Shown: positions 25,704 through 33,806 of the stretch, piece after piece
Layout of the letters: each line of letters opens with the position of its first letter
How positions within the stretch are numbered: position 1 is the stretch's first letter
DNA from: JBEKYD01 sp049509915
GTDB taxonomy: Bacteria > Acidobacteriota > Terriglobia > Bryobacterales > Bryobacteraceae
NCBI GenBank assembly: GCA_049509915.1
Contig: JBEKZL010000010.1
Location: 1-53,638 of the forward strand
Direction of reading: 5' to 3'
Length of the DNA stretch: 53,638 nt
The notes under the pieces: model-generated
Seen by the model: only the letters and a program-made list of their open reading frames with translations
Told to the model about the DNA's origin: nothing
Database searches by the model: none
Made by a program: the position numbers and the translations under genes

Positions 25704-26494
25704 CAGTTTAACCCTCCCTTGGCCTTCAGCAGTTCCATGAGCTTGTCGACAATCTCGTCGCGGCTTCCGGCGAGGATCTCCGCGCCTTTGCCGGCCGGCG
25801 GCGCGAAGTAGTCCACGCGCCTCACCTTGGCCGCAAGTTCGCCCACGGTGCCGGGTTCGACCGCGAGATCCGTTGCGCCCAGAGTCGGAATGGGAACGGA
25901 CGCCACCTGCCGGATGCCGCGCATGCCCACGTAGCGCGGCTCGTTGATCCCGGTCTGGATGGAGAGTACGCACGGCAGGTCGATGCCGCTGATCTCTTTG
26001 TTGCCGCCTTCTATCTCGCGGGTGATACGAAGTCTGTGACCGTCCATCACTTCGATGGCGGTCACCAGCGACGCGAACGGGTAATCCAGCATGGCTGCCA
26101 GCATGCCGCCTACCTGGGCGCAGCCATCGTCGGCCTGGACGCCGGTCAGGATCAGATCGTAATGCTCCGATTGCGCGTACGCCTTGAGGATGGCCGCAAT
26201 GCCGCGGCCGTCGGACCCGTTAAAGGCATCGTCGGAGATCAGCACGCCGCGTTTCGCGCCCATAGCCATCTCCCGGCGCAGGATCTCCTCGTCTTCTTCG
26301 CCGCCCACCGTCACCACCGTGACGTTCCCGCCCATACGCGCGGCGATCTGCAATGCCTCCTCCACCGCGTAGTTGTCGGGTTCATTGATCGAATAGACGA
26401 GGTCGCCCGGTTCTATATCGTTTCCGGCGCCGTTGAGCTGGATCTCGTTTTCCGAGGTATCCGGCACTCTCTTTGCACAAACCAGGATCTCCAT
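25703..26494 (-). CDS. etfB: Electron transfer flavoprotein beta subunit
   Basis: A 263-residue EtfB. It shows MEILVCAKRVPDT, INEPDNYAVEEALQIA, LILTGVQADDGCAQVGGMLA and the ETF-beta signature region around VMDGHRLRITREIEGG and LPCVLSIQTGINEPRY. It pairs with EtfA to form the soluble AMP/FAD heterodimer. The gene follows the EtfD-like gene by 24 bp, has a clear AAGGAG site and overlaps etfA, so the ETF and its membrane partner are made from one message. Confidence 0.94.
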   Translation of the reverse strand: MEILVCAKRVPDTSENEIQLNGAGNDIEPGDLVYSINEPDNYAVEEALQIAARMGGNVTVVTVGGEEDEEILRREMAMGAKRGVLISDDAFNGSDGRGIAAILKAYAQSEHYDLILTGVQADDGCAQVGGMLAAMLDYPFASLVTAIEVMDGHRLRITREIEGGNKEISGIDLPCVLSIQTGINEPRYVGMRGIRQVASVPIPTLGATDLAVEPGTVGELAAKVRRVDYFAPPAGKGAEILAGSRDEIVDKLMELLKAKGGLN

Positions 26495-26518
26495 CTTGCT
26501 TCTCTCCTTACAATTGCG

Positions 26519-28525
26519 TTAATCGGCCATCTGCCGATCCACCAGTTCCGCCAGGTCGACGGCCGTCATTTGCCCTTCCATTCCCGCAACCTTGATGGCA
26601 TCTTCGATGTTGACCATGCAGAACGGGCAGGCTGTCACCATCACGTTGGCGCCCGCTTCGGCGGCCATGCGGACTCGCCGCACACCCATTCGTTGCTCCT
26701 CTTTGGCCTCGTAGAACAGCGCCAGGCCGCCTCCGCCGCAGCAGAACGACCGGTCCCTCGAGCGCTTCATCTCCACCCGCCGCAAGCCCGGAATCGCGTC
26801 CAGCACGTCGCGCGGGTCCTGGTAGATGCCGTTGTGCCGTCCCAGGTAGCAGGGATCGTGGTAGGCGTATACCCCGTTCTCGACGGCCTTCAGCCGGATC
26901 TCGCCCGCTCTGACCGCGCGGGCGATCACCTGGCTCGAATGCTCGACCGGAGGCACATCCGTGTAATCGTGCTTCAGGGCGTTGAAGGCGTGCGGGTCGG
27001 AAGTGACGATTCGCTGAACGCCGGAGTTGCGAATCGCTCCCGTGTTGTGGTCCCGCAACGCCAGGAAAAGCGTCTCCTCGCCGAAGCGCCGCACGTCGTG
27101 CCCGCTGTCACGCTCTTTGGGGCCCAAAATGCCGAAGTTCTGTTTCAAACGGCGAAGGATGCGGGTGGTGGCGCGCCCGATCGACTGAATCCGGTCGTCG
27201 TAGGAGGTGATACTGTCTACAAAGTAAAGCGTGCTCACGCCGCCCCGGCCGTTCAGGATCGGTACCGCGCCTTCCGCCCAGTCGGCGCGCTTCTTCTCCA
27301 TTTTTCCGAACGGATTTCCTCGGGTTTCGATGGCTTTCAGCGGCTTGTGAAGGGATTGCGGCGCCTTGCCGTCGTCGATCAGGCCGCGCCTCAGGTCGAC
27401 GATCTTGTCGATATACTCGACAAGCAGTGGACATTCCGCTTCACAGGCCCCGCAAGTCGTGCACGACCAGATCTCGTCCTCGGAATAAACGCCGCCAACC
27501 AGGGGGGTACCGTCCTTGGGCGGTCCAAAAACCGGGTAATGCCGGAAAACGTAATCTCTGCCCTTGGTCGAGAGGTTTCGCGGCGAAAGCGCCCTCCCTA
27601 CCGTGTTCGCCGGGCACTGGTCGGAGCATCTGCCGCAGTCCGCACAGGAGTAGAAATCGAGAATGTGTTTCCATGTGAAATCCTCGATCTTCTTAACCCC
27701 GAGAGATGGGATGGTGTCCAGTTCCCCGTCCGGGACGCCCCATCGGACCGGCTTTACCATGCCGCGGTCCAGTTTGGCAAAGTAAATCGAAAACAGCGAA
27801 GTTTCGACATGGAACTGGATGCCGAACGGCCGATAACAAAGCAGAAAGAAAAACGTGAATTCGTGGACGAGGTACGCGCCCAGGTACAGATTGTGCAGGG
27901 TCGCCACAGCGGCTCCGGCGAAAGCGGTTTCGACCAACCAGGGCAGCGACCAGGGCCCCAGGAACTCCGCCCGGCCCCCTTGCCCTGCATGATAAGCGGC
28001 CTGGCTCCCTTCGAAAACGCCGTCGGCAGCCATCAGGACCGCGATCAATGCCAACAGAAAAATGGCGTCAGCTGAAGGGCGGCCGTACCGCGCCGGCCGA
28101 AAGGCTAGGCGGCGAACGATGGCGATTCCCATACAAAGAAAGACCACCGCCGCGGCGTAACCGCGCGCCACGTTGTACCAACTGCCGGATTCGACGGCGA
28201 ACCGGTCCCAGACGCCCATGGCGAGAAGAGCGAAGACGCGGCTCGCCAGCATCAAAAAGCCGGCGAAGACCAGAATATGAATGACGCCGGCAAACCGGTA
28301 GCGGGGGTGGCGCCACTGCGCCAGCCAGTATTGCAGCAGCTTGCCCAGCCGCGCCAGGGGCCGGTCGAAACGGAAATCGCGCTGCGCGCGCAGAAGCGGC
28401 ATCAGACGGCGGGCCGCGATCCAGGCAAAGCATGCAAGCCCAAGAAGGTGAAGGAAGAGGAACAAATCCCTCCCACGGATCAGCCAGTACGTGGCTCCCG
28501 CGATCGAGTTAAAATTTTCTCCCAT
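26519..28525 (-). CDS. EtfD-like membrane Fe-S oxidoreductase (ETF:quinone electron transfer)
   Basis: A 668-residue protein joining a NarI-like membrane part to a heterodisulfide-reductase-like Fe-S part. The N-terminal 230 residues hold about five or six hydrophobic helices with His residues that could bind heme (HILVFAGF near 83, HNLYLGAYLVHEFTF near 211-225). Two 4Fe-4S motifs follow: Cys294/297/300/304 (CADCGRCSDQCP) and Cys355/358/361/365 (CTTCGACEAECP). The C-terminal CCG-type domain has YHDPCYLGRHNG, FCCGGGG and ACPFCMVN. This arrangement matches mycobacterial EtfD-type proteins, which take electrons from reduced ETF to menaquinone. Its place directly before etfBA and an acyl-CoA dehydrogenase gene supports that role. 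Confidence 0.87.
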   Translation of the reverse strand: MGENFNSIAGATYWLIRGRDLFLFLHLLGLACFAWIAARRLMPLLRAQRDFRFDRPLARLGKLLQYWLAQWRHPRYRFAGVIHILVFAGFLMLASRVFALLAMGVWDRFAVESGSWYNVARGYAAAVVFLCMGIAIVRRLAFRPARYGRPSADAIFLLALIAVLMAADGVFEGSQAAYHAGQGGRAEFLGPWSLPWLVETAFAGAAVATLHNLYLGAYLVHEFTFFFLLCYRPFGIQFHVETSLFSIYFAKLDRGMVKPVRWGVPDGELDTIPSLGVKKIEDFTWKHILDFYSCADCGRCSDQCPANTVGRALSPRNLSTKGRDYVFRHYPVFGPPKDGTPLVGGVYSEDEIWSCTTCGACEAECPLLVEYIDKIVDLRRGLIDDGKAPQSLHKPLKAIETRGNPFGKMEKKRADWAEGAVPILNGRGGVSTLYFVDSITSYDDRIQSIGRATTRILRRLKQNFGILGPKERDSGHDVRRFGEETLFLALRDHNTGAIRNSGVQRIVTSDPHAFNALKHDYTDVPPVEHSSQVIARAVRAGEIRLKAVENGVYAYHDPCYLGRHNGIYQDPRDVLDAIPGLRRVEMKRSRDRSFCCGGGGLALFYEAKEEQRMGVRRVRMAAEAGANVMVTACPFCMVNIEDAIKVAGMEGQMTAVDLAELVDRQMAD

Positions 28526-28545
28526 GGGAATCGCTCGCCGGGCGA

Positions 28546-28842
28546 TTATGCCATTGCAGCGGCACTCTCAACAGTCAAACGCTCGTTCAAAATCAGCCGC
28601 CGCAGAGTGCGAAGATCATTCAGCATCCGCCGGCTTTTGTGAACATGACAATTAAGCATCTTCAGTTTGAAGATTGCCAGGTCGATCGCTTGCGCACGGC
28701 GTTGGTCGCCATTGTGCAGAGCCTGATCCCGGTCGCGCTTCAAGTCGCTCATTACTTCCAGCGTAGTCGCGGCCAGGATGTTCATGTATTCATGAGCGCT
28801 CTCGATTGAGTCGAAAGGCTGTTCGATCTCTTGTGCGAACAT
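28546..28842 (-). CDS. Small helical protein of unknown function
   Basis: A 98-residue protein, first gene of the EtfD-ETF-megasynthase block, ending 20 bp before the EtfD-like start. It is helical and charged (SDLKRDRDQALHNGD, KSRRMLNDLRTLRRL) with no signal peptide or metal motif. I chose the ATG at 28842; the frame remains open to a GTG at 28980, but that added part looks non-coding. I do not recognise the family. Confidence 0.6.
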   Translation of the reverse strand: MFAQEIEQPFDSIESAHEYMNILAATTLEVMSDLKRDRDQALHNGDQRRAQAIDLAIFKLKMLNCHVHKSRRMLNDLRTLRRLILNERLTVESAAAMA

Positions 28843-29030
28843 GCAGTCCCGCTCCCGGGCGCAACAGACGCGCCCTTCAGGTGTCTTCAGAGACACACCA
28901 TAAACGGAATACCAAGCCCGCAACGCGAGACGCAGTCCAGAACACCGATATCTAAGAACGCGTGAACCGGCTGAACTCACCGCTACTGACTATTCACCGC
29001 GTGCGAGGCTTAATAATATCGGACATCTAG

Positions 29031-29058
29031 ATCTTAATTTATAATTTGCTTTTGTCAA
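29031..29058 (-). promoter_or_regulatory. Sigma70-type promoter for the minus-strand lipid/ETF operon
   Basis: On the minus strand a perfect TTGACA (29058-29053) is followed after 16 bp by TAAGAT (29036-29031) in a locally AT-rich stretch. It is the best promoter upstream of the 28842 gene and would give a leader of about 180 bases. No equally good promoter was seen between the later genes of the block. Confidence 0.5.
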
Positions 29059-29429
29059 GAAAAAATATAGAGAAGAAAAACTTCTACGGTATCAGTTCGT
29101 ACAATTAGGACTGATGGACAAAAAGGGCGAATGGGTCGGCAACTCGGCTCCATTGGATCGAATGGGATGAGGCGCCTGATTCCCGCGGAGAATGCGCTAA
29201 CCACGTTGCCGGGCATTGAAACGATGAGTCTGACCGCCGGATCGTCGTGCCTGCTAGCTCCTCTGGCGTGAGCGGGGCTGTAATAAAATATACATACCCC
29301 AAGAACTGATTTTACAGGCAAAACGGCGCTCGGCGTCACCGCCGTCGCGGCGCGTCTGCCGTTTGGTATAGCAGACGTTGCCGTCAGTGAGTGGTCGTGG
29401 CTATAACTTCCACCACGGGCGCCGGGCGC
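29059..29429. other. Gap between the lipid operon promoter and adenylate kinase
   Basis: No supported gene. A 7-bp hairpin CGTCTGC/GCAGACG (29353-29359, 29371-29377) lies just after the adenylate kinase stop and could act as a weak terminator for it, but no T-run follows. Confidence 0.4.
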
Positions 29430-30095
29430 TCATACCGTGGCCGGCGCGCCCAGCTTCTCTTCGACGGCATTCAGTAGATCCGCAGGCGATCGGTTCGCAT
29501 CGATGCGATGGTATTCCCACCGGGCGCGGCTGTGGGCGACCAGGTCGCCGATAGTTTCGTAGTAAACGGCAAACCGCTTGGAAATGGTGGCTTGATTATC
29601 GTCCGAGCGCCGGATCAGAAAGCCGCCGTCATCGTCGCAGAAATCCTCGTGCGCCGGCGGCCGGGAAAGCGTGTTGTACACCCGGCCGCATATGATGCAC
29701 TCTTGCCGCGACAGCAGGCGCGCTTTCAAAGCGGGTTCGCTCATAACCAGCTCGATCGCCACCGGCGCCGGCAAACCCAGCCGGTTGATCAGCGATTCCA
29801 GATGTGATGCTTGCGAGCGGGTACGCGGGTAGCCATCCAGCACGAAGCCGCTCCTGACATCGGTCTCACCGAGGCGCGCGGTCACCACCTCATTGATTTC
29901 TTTCTCCCCAACCAGGGCGCCGGAGTTCATGAGCGCTCGCAACCCGGCCGCGGCCGGGTTGCTGCCCTCGGCGGCGGCTCGCAGCAAAGCGCCCGATGAT
30001 ATGGAAGGTACTCCCCACCATCGCGCAAGCAGATGGGCTAACGTACCCTTTCCGCTACCCGGCGCTCCCAACAACACTACCGTCCGCCCCGTCAT
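29430..30095 (-). CDS. adk: Adenylate kinase with zinc-type LID
   Basis: A 221-residue adenylate kinase (ATP + AMP to 2 ADP). The P-loop is GAPGSGKGT (residues 10-18). AMP-site motifs are SSGALLR and LDGYPRT (87-92). The LID has Cys133/Cys136 (ECIICG) and DFCDDD near 151-156, the metal-binding form. RRSDDNQATISKR contains the two Arg that clamp phosphate, although it is slightly unusual. The frame is open far upstream to 31598, but that part only mirrors the TPR regulator on the other strand. The ATG at 30095 begins the fold. It does not lie in the ribosomal-protein cluster that often holds adk, so it could be a second copy. Confidence 0.92.
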   Translation of the reverse strand: MTGRTVVLLGAPGSGKGTLAHLLARWWGVPSISSGALLRAAAEGSNPAAAGLRALMNSGALVGEKEINEVVTARLGETDVRSGFVLDGYPRTRSQASHLESLINRLGLPAPVAIELVMSEPALKARLLSRQECIICGRVYNTLSRPPAHEDFCDDDGGFLIRRSDDNQATISKRFAVYYETIGDLVAHSRARWEYHRIDANRSPADLLNAVEEKLGAPATV

Positions 30096-30187
30096 ACCCG
30101 CCACCCCGCTACCGGTCCATTCGCTGTCGATACCATGGTCTGAGTAAACCCCGGAATCGGAGTTGGCTACAACCAGGGGCGTCCGAT

Positions 30188-30219
30188 TCGGACGAGCGTC
30201 CGACTGGCCCGGTACCGGG
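30188..30219. promoter_or_regulatory. Two adjacent dyads upstream of the TPR regulator
   Basis: TCGGAC-GAGC-GTCCGA (30188-30203) and the perfect palindrome CCCGGTACCGGG (30208-30219) sit side by side in the adk/TPR divergent gap. They may be operators; the binding protein is unknown. Confidence 0.35.
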
Positions 30220-30323
30220 GGGTATATCCCGACACTGTCGTTTCGAGTACACTGTATCGGAGGTCCTTGACGAACTCGGCGGCTGTGTGCCGCGCCCGGG
30301 TCCGGCCCGTCAGCCTGACACAG

Positions 30324-31994
30324 ATGGAAAGCAGCACCAAAGACGGCCCCGTTCTGGCCAGGCCCGATCTGGATCGTCTGCAAAGCTATATGAACGCCCG
30401 CCAGATCGGCGCGGGACTGCAATGGCTGGACCTTCACCGCTCCGAATTTGAGGGCTTGCGACCGGACACCCCCGATGCGTTCGCCATTCTGGTCTGCTTG
30501 ATGCAATGGGTGGATGTGGGCTGGGACGGATTGCCGCTGGTGCGCAGCTTTGTCGGAAGCCTTCCCGTCGAGGCGCATTCCGAACTTCGCCTGCTGGACT
30601 ACCTTCGCCTGTCGGTGGCGCAAGGAATGGTGCACATGCACGACCAGGAACCGGACGCCGCCATCCGCCGCTTTGAGTTGGCGCTGCCCCTGCTTCGGGA
30701 AGCCTGTCGCGACCGTCTCCTGCTGGCCCTGGCGCATTTCTGGAAGGCGCACTGCCATCGCAAGAAAGCCGAATACGATCTGGCGCGAACCCATATCAAC
30801 GAAGCTCGGGCGATTGCCATCGAAGCCGAAACGGCACCGTTCGTGTCGGTGATGCGCGTGCTCGAAAGCTGGCTGTGGTTTCAGCAACAGGATCTGCGCC
30901 AGGCCGTGACCACTCTGCAGGAAGCTGAGACGGTGCTGCGCCATACCGACGACTACGTCACCCTCGGAAACCTGTACTCCGGATTCGGCCGGATCGCACG
31001 GCGCGAGGGACGCTACGAACAGGCGTTGGAGTTTTTCGCGCGTGCCGCCGAGCAATACCGCCAGCGCGATCCCCTCCACCGCAACCTCGCCCGTTCCCTG
31101 GCTCACATGGCCTACGTCAAACGGCTCATCGCGCGTCGCCTCCAGCACAACATGGAGAGCGAAATCGCCCGCCGCCGCAAGGGCGCCGTCAGTGGAGGCG
31201 AATCCGCCGCCGACAGCGCCGCCACCCGCGGCCACTGCGAGCGCCTGCGCCAGGAGGCCTTCCTGGAACTGGATCGCGCCGGCAGCATATACGGCACCCG
31301 GCACGCTCACGGGACGGCGACCGTGAGAGTATATCGCGGTTACCTTTACCTGGACCGGGGAGAGCTGGATCGGGCCGAACTGGAGGCCGCCGAGGCCTTC
31401 CGGCTGGGGGAAGAGAAACAGGACTTCATAATCATGGCTCGCGCCCGCCTGCTGGAAAGCCTGGTCGAAAACGCCAAGCACGAAGAAGGCATCGAAGATC
31501 CTGCTAACCCGATCATTCATGCTCAGCGCGCCGATGATTATGCCAAGGAGGCCCTCAGCTTCGCCCGCTCCACCGAGGACAATCGCCTGATCGCTCATGC
31601 CTGCATTCTGCAGGGGCTCACCCTCTCCGGCGATTACCTGAACGATTTAGACGGCGCTCGCAAGTACTGCGAAGAGGCCGCCCATCACCTGAAACCCGGC
31701 GCGCACGACTACCTGTGGGAGGACTTCGAAACTCTGCGCGCCCGGATCTTGCGTGGCGGCAACGTGGATGCCACCCTGAAGCGTCTCTCCCAGGGCTTGG
31801 TTGGCGAAAAGTCCTTCCAGCAAATCACCGAGGATTTCGCCGGCATCATCATCCCCAAAGTGTGGGAACAGGAGGGCCGAAAGGTTTCCGGTGTCGCGCG
31901 GCGCCTCTCCATCTCACCGAAAAAGGTGCGGCGGATTTTGCGCCGGGCAGGCCTGGACGCCCGCCCGAATAAACTCCCGGCCGGTGGCGCCTGA
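30324..31994 (+). CDS. TPR-repeat protein with C-terminal Fis-type HTH
   Basis: A 556-residue protein made of helical repeats of TPR type: for example the run from YVTLGNLYSGFGRIARREG to YEQALEFFARAAEQY (about residues 210-245), with others before and after. The last 50 residues carry a helix-turn-helix, SGVARRLSISPKKVRRILRRAG, as in Fis-type regulators that recognise their target through this motif. No receiver or sigma54 ATPase domain is present. I infer a transcription regulator with a protein- or ligand-sensing TPR body. Starts at 30267 or 30324 are both possible; 30324 is preferred because the upstream residues lack repeat character. It is divergent from adk. Confidence 0.75.
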   Translation: MESSTKDGPVLARPDLDRLQSYMNARQIGAGLQWLDLHRSEFEGLRPDTPDAFAILVCLMQWVDVGWDGLPLVRSFVGSLPVEAHSELRLLDYLRLSVAQGMVHMHDQEPDAAIRRFELALPLLREACRDRLLLALAHFWKAHCHRKKAEYDLARTHINEARAIAIEAETAPFVSVMRVLESWLWFQQQDLRQAVTTLQEAETVLRHTDDYVTLGNLYSGFGRIARREGRYEQALEFFARAAEQYRQRDPLHRNLARSLAHMAYVKRLIARRLQHNMESEIARRRKGAVSGGESAADSAATRGHCERLRQEAFLELDRAGSIYGTRHAHGTATVRVYRGYLYLDRGELDRAELEAAEAFRLGEEKQDFIIMARARLLESLVENAKHEEGIEDPANPIIHAQRADDYAKEALSFARSTEDNRLIAHACILQGLTLSGDYLNDLDGARKYCEEAAHHLKPGAHDYLWEDFETLRARILRGGNVDATLKRLSQGLVGEKSFQQITEDFAGIIIPKVWEQEGRKVSGVARRLSISPKKVRRILRRAGLDARPNKLPAGGA

Positions 31995-32106
31995 ACCGAG
32001 CGCCGTGTGCCCGGGCTCGTGAGCAGGATGGCATCCCGCGTGCCGGTTGTTCGCCGGCGCTTCGGTCGGACGATGTGAAATCGGCAGGCTGGCCAAGCCG
32101 GGCTGG

Positions 32107-32145
32107 CCGATTCTCAATCGGTCCGCAGGTTGGCAACTTGCCCCA
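32107..32145 (-). repeat. Intergenic hairpin repeat (GTGGGGCAGG family), reverse orientation
   Basis: CCGATT-CTC-AATCGG (32107-32121) is followed by GCAGGTT/AACTTGC and CCCCAC. Read on the minus strand this is the same two-hairpin element found at 41947-41990. It fills much of the gap between the TPR regulator and the suf promoter. Confidence 0.6.
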
Positions 32146-32212
32146 CGGCTGCCGCCGCTAAATTGCCTTTCCAGCCTTTCGGCGATTCCTCCCGACCATT
32201 CGCCGCCTAATC

Positions 32213-32241
32213 TTGACTAAGAAGTACAGATTCGCTAATCT
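32213..32241 (+). promoter_or_regulatory. Promoter of the suf operon with a direct repeat
   Basis: TTGACT (32213-32218) and TAATCT (32236-32241) are separated by 17 bp. CTAATCT occurs twice, at 32207-32213 and 32235-32241, overlapping both promoter hexamers at a 28-bp spacing. That placement would suit repression by a dimeric regulator, perhaps the Rrf2 protein at the end of the operon. Confidence 0.6.
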
Positions 32242-32261
32242 GGTGACGGGTAGGAGTTTAC

Positions 32262-33710
32262 GTGAGCGATTCTACCAACACCATCGAGACCTTTGCGAAG
32301 CAGGAATATAAATGGGGGTTCGTCAGCCCCATCGATTCGGATTCGATTCCGCGCGGATTGAACGAGGACGTCGTCCGGCTGATTTCGGCCAAGAAACAGG
32401 AACCGGAATGGCTGCTGGAATGGCGGCTGAAGGCTTACAGGCACTGGCTTACCATGACGGAGCCCACCTGGGCCAACATTCATTATCCCAAGATCGACTA
32501 CCAGGACATTATTTATTACGCCGCGCCGAAATCGAAGGCCGACGGCCCCAAGTCCCTGGAAGACGTCGATCCGGAACTGCTGAGGACTTACGAGAAGCTG
32601 GGCATTCCGCTGGCGGAGCGCGCCGCGCTAGCCGGCGTGGCCGTGGACGCGGTTTTCGATTCGGTTTCGGTGGCGACCACCTTCAAGGCGAAATTGAAGG
32701 AGATGGGCGTGCTGTTCTGCTCGTTCTCCGAAGCCGTCCACGAATATCCCGAGCTGGTGCAGAAATACCTGGGCTCGGTGGTGCCGACCTCGGACAACTT
32801 CTTCGCGGCGCTCAACTCGGCGGTCTTTTCCGACGGTTCCTTCTGCTATGTGCCCAAGGGCGTGCGCTGCCCCATGGAGCTTTCCACCTATTTCCGCATC
32901 AACGCCAAGGATACCGGCCAGTTCGAACGAACCCTGATCGTGGCCGACGAAGGCGCCTACGTGAGCTACCTGGAAGGCTGTACCGCGCCCATGCGCGACA
33001 CCAACCAGCTGCATGCCGCGGTGGTGGAGCTGGTGGCGCTCGACAATGCCCAGATCAAATATTCCACCGTGCAGAACTGGTATCCCGGCGACAAAAATGG
33101 CAAAGGCGGCATCTATAATTTCGTGACCAAGCGCGGGGCTTGCCGGGGTGTGAATTCGAAAATCTCCTGGACGCAGGTGGAAACCGGTTCGGCCATCACT
33201 TGGAAATACCCGAGCTGCCTGTTAATTGGCGACCATTCGGTGGGCGAATTCTATTCGGTGGCGCTGGCCAACAATTACCAGCAGGCCGATACCGGCACGA
33301 AGATGATCCACATCGGGAAGAACACCACTTCCACGATTGTCTCGAAGGGGATTTCGGCCGGCCACGGGCAGAACACCTATCGCGGCGGCGTCAAAATCCT
33401 GAAGAACGCCACCGGCGCGCGCAATTATTCGCAATGCGATTCGCTGCTGCTGGGCGACCAGTGCGGCGCGCATACGTTCCCGTACCTGGAAGTGAAGAAC
33501 ACTTCGTCGCAGGTGGAGCACGAAGCGTCCACTTCGAAAATCGGCGAGGACCAGATCTTCTATTGCCGCCAACGCGGTATTTCCACCGAGGACGCGGTCT
33601 CGATGATCGTACACGGCTTCTGCAAGGAGGTTTTCCGCGAGCTGCCCATGGAATTCGCCGTGGAAGCGCAAAAGCTGCTCGGCGTAAGCCTGGAAGGCAG
33701 CGTAGGTTAA
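32262..33710 (+). CDS. sufB: SufB, Fe-S cluster assembly scaffold subunit
   Basis: A 482-residue SufB, the beta-helix scaffold subunit of the SufBC2D complex on which Fe-S clusters are built. Recognisable stretches are YKWGFVSPIDSDSIPRGLNE near the N terminus, FCSFSEAVHEYP, CYVPKGVRCPMELSTYFRIN, YLEGCTAPM and the C-terminal RGIS and MIVHGFCKEVFRELPMEFA. The GTG start at 32262 follows a GGAG site and the promoter at 32213-32241. It heads a seven-gene Fe-S operon. Confidence 0.96.
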   Translation: MSDSTNTIETFAKQEYKWGFVSPIDSDSIPRGLNEDVVRLISAKKQEPEWLLEWRLKAYRHWLTMTEPTWANIHYPKIDYQDIIYYAAPKSKADGPKSLEDVDPELLRTYEKLGIPLAERAALAGVAVDAVFDSVSVATTFKAKLKEMGVLFCSFSEAVHEYPELVQKYLGSVVPTSDNFFAALNSAVFSDGSFCYVPKGVRCPMELSTYFRINAKDTGQFERTLIVADEGAYVSYLEGCTAPMRDTNQLHAAVVELVALDNAQIKYSTVQNWYPGDKNGKGGIYNFVTKRGACRGVNSKISWTQVETGSAITWKYPSCLLIGDHSVGEFYSVALANNYQQADTGTKMIHIGKNTTSTIVSKGISAGHGQNTYRGGVKILKNATGARNYSQCDSLLLGDQCGAHTFPYLEVKNTSSQVEHEASTSKIGEDQIFYCRQRGISTEDAVSMIVHGFCKEVFRELPMEFAVEAQKLLGVSLEGSVG

Positions 33711-33721
33711 GAAAAGAAGAT

Positions 33722-33779
33722 AGCCACAGATAAACATAGATTGAAAAACCAAAGGTCTTATCTGTGTTCATCTGTGGCT
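33722..33779. repeat. Inverted repeat between sufB and sufC
   Basis: AGCCACAGAT (33722-33731) and ATCTGTGGCT (33770-33779) are perfect inverted arms, with a second inner ATCTGTG half-copy at 33760-33766. Sequences of this 'cacagat' kind are common dispersed intergenic repeats in bacterial genomes. Here it fills the only sizeable gap inside the suf operon. Confidence 0.7.
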
Positions 33780-33806
33780 CGGATTTGATTTCGCGTTTGA
33801 GGACTC

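Noticed and set aside
26036..28075. A 679-codon plus-strand open frame
   Set aside because: It lies opposite the EtfD-like and etfB genes, which have full domain support; long antisense frames are common in GC-rich DNA.
29055..29339. A 94-codon minus-strand open frame in the adk/operon gap
   Set aside because: No ribosome site or domain, and it crosses the AT-rich promoter region.
29430..31598. A 722-codon open frame on the minus strand, with adenylate kinase at its end, as a giant fusion protein
   Set aside because: Only the last 221 residues are adenylate kinase. The rest is the antisense mirror of the TPR regulator, low in recognisable domains; the real start is ATG 30095.
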